Assembly (NCBI GenBank): GCA_027490485.1
Contig: JAIXYA010000097.1
Span: 1-5,123, forward strand
DNA: 5,123 bases
Direction: 5' to 3'
Source: Comamonadaceae bacterium
Lineage (GTDB): Bacteria; Pseudomonadota; Gammaproteobacteria; Burkholderiales; Burkholderiaceae_C
In this document: positions 1-5,123 of the stretch, one piece after another
Layout of the letters: every line of letters starts with the position of its first letter
Position numbering within the stretch: the stretch's first letter is position 1
Made by a program: the position numbers and the translations under genes
The notes under the pieces: model-generated
The model's input: only the letters and a program-made list of their open reading frames with translations
What the model was told of the DNA's origin: nothing
Databases searched by the model: none

Positions 1-2100
1 ACTCCCATCATTTTCAGTCCCGAGGACAACACACTGGTTTTGCCAGACCCCTCGGGTTTATTGACTGTTGAAGATGTTTTAAAGCGCAAAGATGAATTTA
101 AGCCCCCTGAAGAAATAGGCGCCATTGATACGCGTCAAACTTACTGGATATTGCAAAAAATCAGCAGTCATTTACCTGCGGACCGTAACTATAGACTTGA
201 AGGAAATTGGGTAAGTATCCATACCCACGTCATTAAAGCTGATGATTCCACCGTACCTTTGAAGACTGCTGGTTCTTTCACGGGTAAATATTCTTTTCTA
301 AGTGACATAGACCCAGCCTTACCCTCCTCTGCAAAGGTGCAAAGCCGCGATGCTTTGTTCACGCTTCACAGCGGCGAAACGCTGACTTTGCTGTCACGTG
401 CGAAGGCCCGTCACGGTTTGCCGCCACGTTCTTTTGTTTTACAGTTTGTAGACAACGAACGCTTTTTGGAAACTCGGCGCTATGGCCTGTACATTGAGGG
501 CGCTTTGCTAGGAATTTTGTTTGCGCTTGCAATTTTTGGCTGGTACTCTTACTTTGTGAACAAAGACCGAGCAGGTCTGTTTTATGGCACGTGGATTTCA
601 TTTGCTTTGATGCAAATTTTGACGCTGCCCAGCCAAGATGGCTCACACTTCACTGAATTTATTGTTAATACGAACGATAAATATTTTGGTGCTATTTCAC
701 TTTCGGGGTTGTTTAGTTTCATCTCAGCCTACGGCCAAATCATTTTCTATTTTCTCTTTGCCAGCGCCTACCTTCAAATTGCTAAGTACCATCCGAAGAC
801 GCAAAAATTGATTTATCTTTTGATCGCGTATTTCTTGGTCCACATGATTGCCAACATTTTCCTTGTTCACAATATCGGACCTCAGTTGTTTTATGGGGGC
901 AATGCGGTTTTACCCATTCTTGTTTTTGTCCTTCTGTATGCAGCCGCCCTTCAAAGATACCGACAAGGCATGAGTGTGGCCATATTTTGGCTGTTTGCGT
1001 CCATTCCCTATTTTGTTTTCAGGCTCATATTTGTGTCTGGTCTGATGGGTTACCCCTCCGTATTCAGCTATCTGCCGGAATCTGGCACCAGCTACTTGCT
1101 ACAAAACACCAATGTGTCGCAAGCAATTGCTTTATGCGCAGAAGCCCTCATCATGGCTTTGGCCGTGATCAGCAGGAATGTATGGATTCAAAAAGAACTG
1201 GCTAAATCCATTGATGTGCAAAAAACATTGGTCGAGGGACAAAACAAGGTACTGGAAGAAACGGTGGCAGAGCGCACCAAAGAACTGGCCGAGCAACACC
1301 AAGAGTTGGATGAGGCCCATCAATTGGTGGTGGGTTCGGTGAATTACGCCAGTCGCCTGCAACGAGGACAGTTACCCCGACCCATTCGCATCGATGGTCG
1401 ATTCGCTTCTTTTGCAACGATGTGGGAACCGCGTGACACCATCGGTGGCGACTTGTATTGGATTTCCTCCTCTCAACACGACGGTCCTTTTGTGTTGGCA
1501 GTGGCAGATTGCACGGGGCATGGTGTGCCTGGAGCCATGCTGAGTTTGTTGGTCAGTAATTCCTTAGAGCGAATTTACGCCAACGACACCATGGAAAATC
1601 CGGTGTCTGCTTTAGCCTCGTTAGACCACTTTGTGCGCACCGGCTTGAACCAAGACCGTCCTGACAGTGAAAGCGATGACGGATGTGACGCCACGGTTTT
1701 GCGCATTGACAGGCGTTTACAACGGGTTGAATATGCCGGTGCCAAGATAGATTTGTTCCATGTGAGCACTGCAGGCGTCGTGACTCGCCACATGGCACAG
1801 CGTGTTAGCTTGGGCTACAAAGACCGTGTGCCATCGAACGAGATACCTGAAGTCAAAGTCTTGTCCTATGAAAAAGGCGACTTGTTCGTCATAGTGACTG
1901 ATGGCTTAACCGACCAAGTCGGTGGTGAGACTGGCAAGCCCAAAGTGTCCTATGGCTACCGACGTCTGGAGAAATTGCTTTCGGCCCATGCGGGTGCTAA
2001 TTCACAGCAAGTGATTGATGTACTGCGTCAAGACTTTGCTCGGTGGCAAGGTGTAAATACGCGGCATGACGATGTCACCGCAGTGGTCTTTCAGCTTTAA
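1..2100 (+). CDS. 7TMR-DISM-type membrane sensor with C-terminal SpoIIE/PP2C serine phosphatase (SiaA-like), 5' partial
   Basis: The frame is open from base 1, so the true start lies upstream; 699 residues are visible (numbered here from base 1). Residues 1 to about 158 look like an extracytoplasmic sensory domain of the 7TMR-DISM type (a TYW motif near residue 45, then beta-rich sequence). Seven hydrophobic segments follow at about 166-185, 191-208, 229-258, 270-289, 302-317, 324-345 and 375-392. A charged coiled coil spans about 401-450. The rest is a SpoIIE/PP2C-like phosphatase with all expected acidic motifs: GGD (D484), ADCTGHG (D503), DGCDAT (D563), TDGLTD (D634, D638) and the terminal HDD (D690, D691). 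This suggests an active metal-dependent serine/threonine phosphatase controlled by an external signal. It lies 27 bases before a SiaB-like kinase, so the inferred substrate is the SiaC-like protein two genes on. As I recall, P. aeruginosa SiaA has a HAMP-linked sensor; the seven-helix input differs. The ligand cannot be told from sequence. Confidence 0.93.
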   Translation, partial: TPIIFSPEDNTLVLPDPSGLLTVEDVLKRKDEFKPPEEIGAIDTRQTYWILQKISSHLPADRNYRLEGNWVSIHTHVIKADDSTVPLKTAGSFTGKYSFLSDIDPALPSSAKVQSRDALFTLHSGETLTLLSRAKARHGLPPRSFVLQFVDNERFLETRRYGLYIEGALLGILFALAIFGWYSYFVNKDRAGLFYGTWISFALMQILTLPSQDGSHFTEFIVNTNDKYFGAISLSGLFSFISAYGQIIFYFLFASAYLQIAKYHPKTQKLIYLLIAYFLVHMIANIFLVHNIGPQLFYGGNAVLPILVFVLLYAAALQRYRQGMSVAIFWLFASIPYFVFRLIFVSGLMGYPSVFSYLPESGTSYLLQNTNVSQAIALCAEALIMALAVISRNVWIQKELAKSIDVQKTLVEGQNKVLEETVAERTKELAEQHQELDEAHQLVVGSVNYASRLQRGQLPRPIRIDGRFASFATMWEPRDTIGGDLYWISSSQHDGPFVLAVADCTGHGVPGAMLSLLVSNSLERIYANDTMENPVSALASLDHFVRTGLNQDRPDSESDDGCDATVLRIDRRLQRVEYAGAKIDLFHVSTAGVVTRHMAQRVSLGYKDRVPSNEIPEVKVLSYEKGDLFVIVTDGLTDQVGGETGKPKVSYGYRRLEKLLSAHAGANSQQVIDVLRQDFARWQGVNTRHDDVTAVVFQL

Positions 2101-2116
2101 AAATACCCGTATAGAA

Positions 2117-2125
2117 AAGGAAGAG
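2117..2125 (+). promoter_or_regulatory. Ribosome binding site of the SiaB-like kinase gene
   Basis: The purine run AAGGAAGAG holds an AAGGA core (2117-2121) six bases before the ATG at 2128. A second ATG follows directly at 2131 and is nine bases from the core, so either codon could be used; they differ by one Met. Confidence 0.7.
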
Positions 2126-2127
2126 TA

Positions 2128-2652
2128 ATGATGGATTTATCTCAAGCCATTTTGTTGCGCAACAGTTTGCGAAACAACCATGTCATCATGGCCTACAACG
2201 GCACGGTGTCAGATGACCTGATGGTCACCTTGGCTGACATGCTGAAAGAGCGTCTGGTAGCCAATGACGATATCAAACGCTCAAAATTGATTTTTGCGGT
2301 ATTCATGGAAGGTGTGCAAAACCTGATTTGGCATGGCAAAGAACACGCGGAAAACATGGGCATGATCTTGATCACTGAACATGAAAAAGAAATCACCGTC
2401 ATGTGCGGCAACCGCATTGAAAAAGACAAAACCCAAGGTCTGAAGGACCGATTGGCGCAGATTGAAGGTGCAGACAAAGACACCATTCGCCAGTTGTACC
2501 GTGACGGTATGGCACACGCCAGTGAACATGAGGGGCCAGGCTCTGGATTAGGTTTGCTAGAGATTGCAAGGCGATCAACCCAGCCGATTGGCTACACCTT
2601 TGTCGATGTGGACGAACACAGCGTCGATTTCATACTTGCAGCAACCATCTAA
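2128..2652 (+). CDS. SiaB family (DUF6272) GHKL-like protein kinase
   Basis: 174 residues, soluble, with no signal peptide or membrane segment. The layout matches SiaB-type kinases, which are single-domain relatives of the anti-sigma-factor/histidine-kinase ATPase fold. An N-box-like helix carries E61, N65 and H69 in FMEGVQNLIWHG. A CGN motif lies at 93-95, near where GHKL proteins have the adenine-binding strand. A glycine-rich G-box lies at 136-147 (GPGSGLGLLEIA). In P. aeruginosa, SiaB phosphorylates the partner protein SiaC and is opposed by the phosphatase SiaA. The same gene order here (phosphatase, kinase, SiaC-like) supports the same job: phosphorylating the product of the next gene in the cytoplasm. 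It has its own strong ribosome binding site. A related anti-sigma-factor kinase (RsbW type) is the alternative, but the partner is of the DUF1987 family rather than a classical STAS antagonist. The family call comes from motif recognition, not a search. Confidence 0.85.
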   Translation: MMDLSQAILLRNSLRNNHVIMAYNGTVSDDLMVTLADMLKERLVANDDIKRSKLIFAVFMEGVQNLIWHGKEHAENMGMILITEHEKEITVMCGNRIEKDKTQGLKDRLAQIEGADKDTIRQLYRDGMAHASEHEGPGSGLGLLEIARRSTQPIGYTFVDVDEHSVDFILAATI

Positions 2653-2656
2653 AAAT

Positions 2657-2661
2657 AAGGA
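2657..2661 (+). promoter_or_regulatory. Ribosome binding site fixing the SiaC-like start
   Basis: AAGGA lies seven bases before the ATG at 2669, in the 16-base gap after the kinase stop codon. It supports this ATG over a longer in-frame reading starting at 2564, which would lie inside the kinase gene and add 35 residues unlike the family N-terminus. Confidence 0.75.
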
Positions 2662-2668
2662 CAAAGCC

Positions 2669-3040
2669 ATGCAGATCGCAGCCACAGACCGCACCCCCGC
2701 CATCTCACTGACACACGACCCATTGAAACTGAGTATCAGCGGAGAGTCGTTTCCCGAAGACGTATCGGCTTTTTATGGCGAAGTAATTTCTGGTGTTAAC
2801 CAATTGGTCACCTCAGCCAAAGGCAAGCTGGAGGTGGAAATGGCCATGGTGTACATCAACAGTTCCAGCATCAAAGCCATGTACCGCATCTTTGAGGGCT
2901 TGGATGCTTACCGCTTGGCAGGGAACGAGGTGCAAGTGACATGGAAGGCAGAAGCCGATGACGACATCATGCAAGAACTGGGCGAAGACTTCAAAGACCG
3001 TTTTCAATCCTTGAACTTCACCGTTGAGCAGCATGGCTGA
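2669..3040 (+). CDS. SiaC family regulatory phosphoprotein (DUF1987)
   Basis: 123 residues, the usual family length, starting at an ATG with an AAGGA ribosome binding site. Family landmarks are the N-terminal TPAI segment (9-12), the LSISGESFPED stretch (21-31), and the central strand-helix YINSSSIKAM (62-71), which corresponds to the phosphorylation site region of SiaC. In P. aeruginosa, SiaC is phosphorylated on a threonine in this region by SiaB and dephosphorylated by SiaA; the unphosphorylated form binds and activates the cyclase SiaD. Here three serines (S65-S67) occupy the site, so serine phosphorylation is likely; which serine is used is inference. The fold is STAS-like, as in anti-sigma-factor antagonists. 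The gene overlaps the next one, the nucleotidyl cyclase, by eight bases, which points to the cyclase as its target. Confidence 0.9.
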   Translation: MQIAATDRTPAISLTHDPLKLSISGESFPEDVSAFYGEVISGVNQLVTSAKGKLEVEMAMVYINSSSIKAMYRIFEGLDAYRLAGNEVQVTWKAEADDDIMQELGEDFKDRFQSLNFTVEQHG

Positions 3041-4103
3041 GGACGTTTTTGATCTCTACGACCGAGAAAAGTTACTGCTTGCCGAAGGCCAAGCGATTCT
3101 TGAGAGTGGAGACCATGCGCAAATTCAAGCTTTTGCCGAACGCTTGTTTGACCGTTTTTCCAAATTGGTGCGTGAAAACGAAGACTTGACCAGGCATTCA
3201 GACAGGCAAGAACAGCGCTTGGTCAAACTCAACCGCAACCTCAAAACCCAAACCTTGGAACTTGAACAGCAGCGAAGTCGATTGGAAGGCTTGTCGCTTC
3301 AACTTGCCAAATACTTGCCACCGCAAATCCACGATGCTTTGTTTGCGGGCAAGTACGACACGCAAATCACCACACAGCGCAAGAAGTTGACGGTGTTTTT
3401 CAGTGACATCAAAGACTTCACCCGCACTGCAGAGTCGCTGCAACCCGAGTCCCTCACCGAATACTTGAATGAGTATTTTTCTGAGATGACGCAAATTGCT
3501 TTGTCCTATGGCGCCACCATTGACAAATACATTGGTGATGCGGTGATGCTGTTTTTTGGTGATCCTGAATCTAAAGGCGTGAAAGAAGACGCAAGGGCCT
3601 GCGTTGAGATGGCATTGGAGATGCAAGAGCGCATGCTGGTATTGCAAAACCGTTGGCGTGAACGGGGCTTTGAAAACCCATTCATCATTCGCATTGGCAT
3701 CAACACCGGCTATTGCAATGTGGGTAACTTTGGCTCTGACCAGCGCTTGAGTTACACCATCATTGGCGGTGAAGTGAATGTGGCGCAGCGCTTAGAGGCC
3801 AGTTCAGACCCGGGTGGCATCCTCATCAGCCACGAGACCTATGTGCAGGTGGATGACTTGGTGGACGTGGAAGAACGCCAAGCGGTGAACTTGAAAGGCA
3901 TAGACCGAACCATCCGTACCTATGCCATACGCGCCAGAAAAGCCGAGTCCGACAAACCCCTGCGCTTGAAACACCCACAAGGGGTGCATATTGATTTGTC
4001 GCCTCAGTATTTAAACCATGACGAACGGCACCTGATTGCCATGCAACTCAAAACACTGGCGGCACAACTGGAAAACCTTGACTTGCGAGACACTTCCAGA
4101 TGA
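3033..4103 (+). CDS. Class III (IIIb-like) adenylate cyclase with N-terminal coiled coil
   Basis: 356 residues, no membrane segment. The N-terminal ~95 residues are helical and charged, predicted coiled coil, with an SDR motif at 56-58; a short linker (LAKYLPPQI) leads into a class III cyclase domain at about 118-300. Both metal aspartates are present (D125 in FFSDI, D169 in IGDAVM). The base-selecting pair is K165 (in DKYIGD) and T242 (in SYTIIGG). Lys/Thr is typical of class IIIb adenylate cyclases, whereas guanylate cyclases carry Glu/Cys. The transition-state residues N249 and R253 (NVAQR) are also present, so the enzyme should convert ATP to cAMP. The ~55 C-terminal residues after the domain are unassigned. 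ATG 3033 is chosen; an in-frame TTG at 3024 adds only three residues and neither has a clear ribosome binding site, so coupling to the SiaC-like gene is likely. It holds the position of the diguanylate cyclase SiaD, so control by the SiaC-like protein is inferred. Confidence 0.92.
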   Translation: MAEDVFDLYDREKLLLAEGQAILESGDHAQIQAFAERLFDRFSKLVRENEDLTRHSDRQEQRLVKLNRNLKTQTLELEQQRSRLEGLSLQLAKYLPPQIHDALFAGKYDTQITTQRKKLTVFFSDIKDFTRTAESLQPESLTEYLNEYFSEMTQIALSYGATIDKYIGDAVMLFFGDPESKGVKEDARACVEMALEMQERMLVLQNRWRERGFENPFIIRIGINTGYCNVGNFGSDQRLSYTIIGGEVNVAQRLEASSDPGGILISHETYVQVDDLVDVEERQAVNLKGIDRTIRTYAIRARKAESDKPLRLKHPQGVHIDLSPQYLNHDERHLIAMQLKTLAAQLENLDLRDTSR

Positions 4104-4591
4104 ACGAGTTTTCTGCCAGCTTTGAAATTGATGTTGAACATCTGCATGCGTTGGGGGTGGTGGATCCCAACTCGCCCAAAAGTATGGATATTTTTGCTTC
4201 TGGGCAATTGAGCAGCAATGAGCGTTTGTATTTCAGCTTATGGGGTAGCAAGCTTTTAAGTACCGCCAGTTTTGAGGCAAAGAAGAAAATTTTTCAGCAA
4301 GGTGAAGATGTGGCCGTGGCTTACTTCATCGTGTCAGGTAGCTTGCTGGCAGTGAAAGAGAAACAAATTGAGCGCTTAGGGCCAGGCAGTGTGCTGTGTT
4401 TGGCAGAAGGTTGGGCTGGTTTGCCTGCGCCTAAAACGGTGATCACTGTGACCCCTGTACAAGCACGCATCATTCCTTTGCACAAAGTGGATCACATGGT
4501 GCCCAATCTGCCCCATGCGATTCGGCAAATCATTCGCACCACGGTCAAGCGTACTTTGGCGCTCAACGAGTTGCCCAAGGGGGTTCTGTGA
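4100..4591 (+). CDS. Small protein with a degenerate cyclic-nucleotide-binding domain
   Basis: 163 residues. The start overlaps the cyclase stop as ATGA, and no good ribosome binding site precedes it, so translation is probably coupled. Residues 1 to about 55 match nothing I recognise. Residues about 58-125 form a Crp/PKA-type beta-barrel, with the hallmark KKIFQQGEDVAVAYFIVSG (62-80) and LGPGSVL (93-99). The phosphate-binding cassette is altered: the usual FGE is LAE (E103 kept), and the Arg that contacts the cyclic phosphate appears replaced by Lys (K112 in APKTV). Binding of cAMP may therefore be weak, altered or lost. A helical tail (about 130-163) follows, but no DNA-binding helix-turn-helix or enzyme domain, so it is not a Crp-like transcription factor. 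Placed directly after an adenylate cyclase, it could be a feedback regulator or a scaffold partner of the next protein; that is inference. Confidence 0.8.
   Translation: MNEFSASFEIDVEHLHALGVVDPNSPKSMDIFASGQLSSNERLYFSLWGSKLLSTASFEAKKKIFQQGEDVAVAYFIVSGSLLAVKEKQIERLGPGSVLCLAEGWAGLPAPKTVITVTPVQARIIPLHKVDHMVPNLPHAIRQIIRTTVKRTLALNELPKGVL
4577..4583 (+). promoter_or_regulatory. Ribosome binding site supporting a GTG start
   Basis: AAGGGGG ends four bases before the GTG at 4588 and lies inside the end of the preceding gene. It supports the GTG start, which overlaps the upstream stop as GTGA. Confidence 0.55.
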
Positions 4592-4938
4592 GCGACTTCT
4601 CCACTGTCAACTTCGCAGCAGGGCAGCGCATTTTCAATGCAGGCGATGCTGCGGACCACCTGTATTTCATTCAAGAAGGGATTGTGCAATTGCTCGATGC
4701 CCAAGGAACTGTGTTTGCACAAATAAGCAAAGGCGAATCGTTTGGCGAACAAGCTTTTTTGAACGGCGGCATACGTGGTGCTTCTGCCCAAGCGTTGAAT
4801 GAGGTCAGCTGCACACAAATTGCCAGCGCAGACGCCAACCGATTCTTATCGGAAGCCTCACCTTTGCTGGTCCCCGTGTTTGAAGCGTTGTTGCTTCAAC
4901 AAAATATGCACAACGCCTTGCGTTCTCCCATGGACTGA
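4588..4938 (+). CDS. Stand-alone cyclic-nucleotide-binding domain protein with an intact phosphate-binding cassette
   Basis: 116 residues, starting at GTG in a four-base GTGA overlap with the gene before. Nearly the whole protein is one Crp/PKA-type domain: the first strands FAAGQRIFNAGDAADHLYFI (9-28) with EG at 30-31, and the phosphate-binding cassette FGEQAF ... IRGASA, with E54 (ribose contact) and R63 (phosphate contact) both present. It therefore looks competent to bind a cyclic nucleotide, most likely the cAMP made by the cyclase two genes upstream. Only a short helical tail follows (about 84-116), with no helix-turn-helix, kinase or channel. It must act through a partner, possibly the degenerate paralogue encoded just upstream or the downstream product. 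The stop overlaps the next start by one base (TGATG). Function beyond ligand binding is unknown. Confidence 0.85.
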   Translation: MSDFSTVNFAAGQRIFNAGDAADHLYFIQEGIVQLLDAQGTVFAQISKGESFGEQAFLNGGIRGASAQALNEVSCTQIASADANRFLSEASPLLVPVFEALLLQQNMHNALRSPMD

Positions 4939-5123
4939 TGCGCAAGATGCTGCAGTTTTACATCGCCACCTTGCACAATTTACGCAGCCAATGGCCCAAT
5001 GCTTGGCCTGGCCTGCCGGTGGTTCTGAATGCCTGTATGCACAGGCTTTGGCCTGAGGGGGTTCCGCAGTCAGGCAGTCAAACGCAGACATTGCTGCACG
5101 CTGCGAAAAACATGGCTTCTCAT
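4938..5123 (+). CDS. Unrecognised protein, 3' partial
   Basis: An ATG overlaps the stop of the preceding gene by one base (TGATG), and the frame stays open for 62 codons to the end of the window, where both other + frames close. The visible N-terminus begins MRKMLQFYIATLHNLRSQWP, a mildly amphipathic helical stretch rich in Trp, Leu and His, followed by a Pro/Gly-containing segment and a second Ala-rich helix near the edge. There is no signal peptide, clear membrane segment or motif that I can name. No ribosome binding site is seen, so translation would depend on coupling. Its place after two cyclic-nucleotide-binding proteins suggests it could be the effector of the cluster, but nothing in the visible residues shows this. 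It is a genuine candidate gene because position and overlap repeat the pattern of the earlier junctions. Confidence 0.6.
   Translation, partial: MRKMLQFYIATLHNLRSQWPNAWPGLPVVLNACMHRLWPEGVPQSGSQTQTLLHAAKNMASH

Noticed and set aside
2101..2127. Possible internal promoter in the gap before the kinase gene
   Set aside because: The gap is 27 bases and mostly ribosome binding site; no convincing -35/-10 pair was seen there.
2564..2668. Longer N-terminus for the SiaC-like protein starting at ATG 2564
   Set aside because: It lies inside the kinase gene in another frame and its 35 extra residues do not resemble the family. The ATG at 2669 has an AAGGA at the right distance and gives the usual family length.
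3024..3032. TTG start for the cyclase
   Set aside because: It adds only three residues, has no better ribosome binding site, and ATG 3033 gives a tight overlap with the preceding stop. It cannot be strictly excluded.
3198..3647. Open frame of 149 codons on the - strand within the cyclase gene
   Set aside because: It lies wholly antisense to a well-supported catalytic domain, has no recognisable motif and is rich in His, Cys and Gln, as expected of a shadow frame.
4100..4938. Crp/Fnr-type transcription factor reading of the two CNB genes
   Set aside because: Neither protein has a C-terminal winged helix-turn-helix; both end shortly after the binding domain.
5042..5055. Inverted repeat CAGGC-TTTG-GCCTG as a possible terminator
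   Set aside because: The stem is only five base pairs, no T-run follows, and it lies within an open frame that continues to the window edge.
4799..5056. Open frame on the + strand across the end of the second CNB gene
   Set aside because: Its first half is the shifted frame of a convincing CNB domain, its composition is Cys/His/Pro-rich, and it has no ribosome binding site. The frame starting at 4938 fits the operon pattern better.

Overview
The window is a dense stretch of bacterial DNA. Everything that looks coding is on the + strand, and it reads as one operon that enters from the left and leaves on the right. Moderate GC, Shine-Dalgarno-led or overlapping starts and the general look of the proteins suggest a proteobacterium, most likely a betaproteobacterium of the Burkholderiales. 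That assignment is an impression from the sequence, not a search result.

Layout: (1) 1-2100, the 3' part of a membrane sensor with an N-terminal 7TMR-DISM-like sensory region, seven membrane segments, a coiled coil and a SpoIIE/PP2C-type phosphatase (SiaA-like output). (2) 2128-2652, a GHKL-like protein kinase of the SiaB family. (3) 2669-3040, a 123-residue SiaC-family (DUF1987) phosphoprotein. (4) 3033-4103, a coiled-coil class III nucleotidyl cyclase whose active-site residues predict adenylate cyclase activity. (5) 4100-4591 and (6) 4588-4938, two small cyclic-nucleotide-binding-domain proteins, the first with a degenerate and the second with an intact phosphate-binding cassette. (7) 4938-5123, the start of an unrecognised gene cut by the window edge. 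From gene 3 onward every gene overlaps the next by 1 to 8 bases, so translation is probably coupled. No intergenic space exceeds 27 bases. No RNA gene, mobile element, CRISPR array or terminator was seen.

How the parts may work together: in the characterised Pseudomonas aeruginosa SiaABCD system, the kinase SiaB and the phosphatase SiaA set the phosphorylation state of SiaC, and unphosphorylated SiaC activates the GGDEF diguanylate cyclase SiaD. Here the A, B and C parts are recognisable, but the slot of SiaD is taken by a class III adenylate cyclase followed by two putative cAMP receptors. The inferred circuit is membrane signal -> phosphatase/kinase balance -> SiaC-like switch -> cAMP synthesis -> dedicated cAMP-binding proteins and possibly the downstream gene. 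This exchange of second messenger is the main point of interest.
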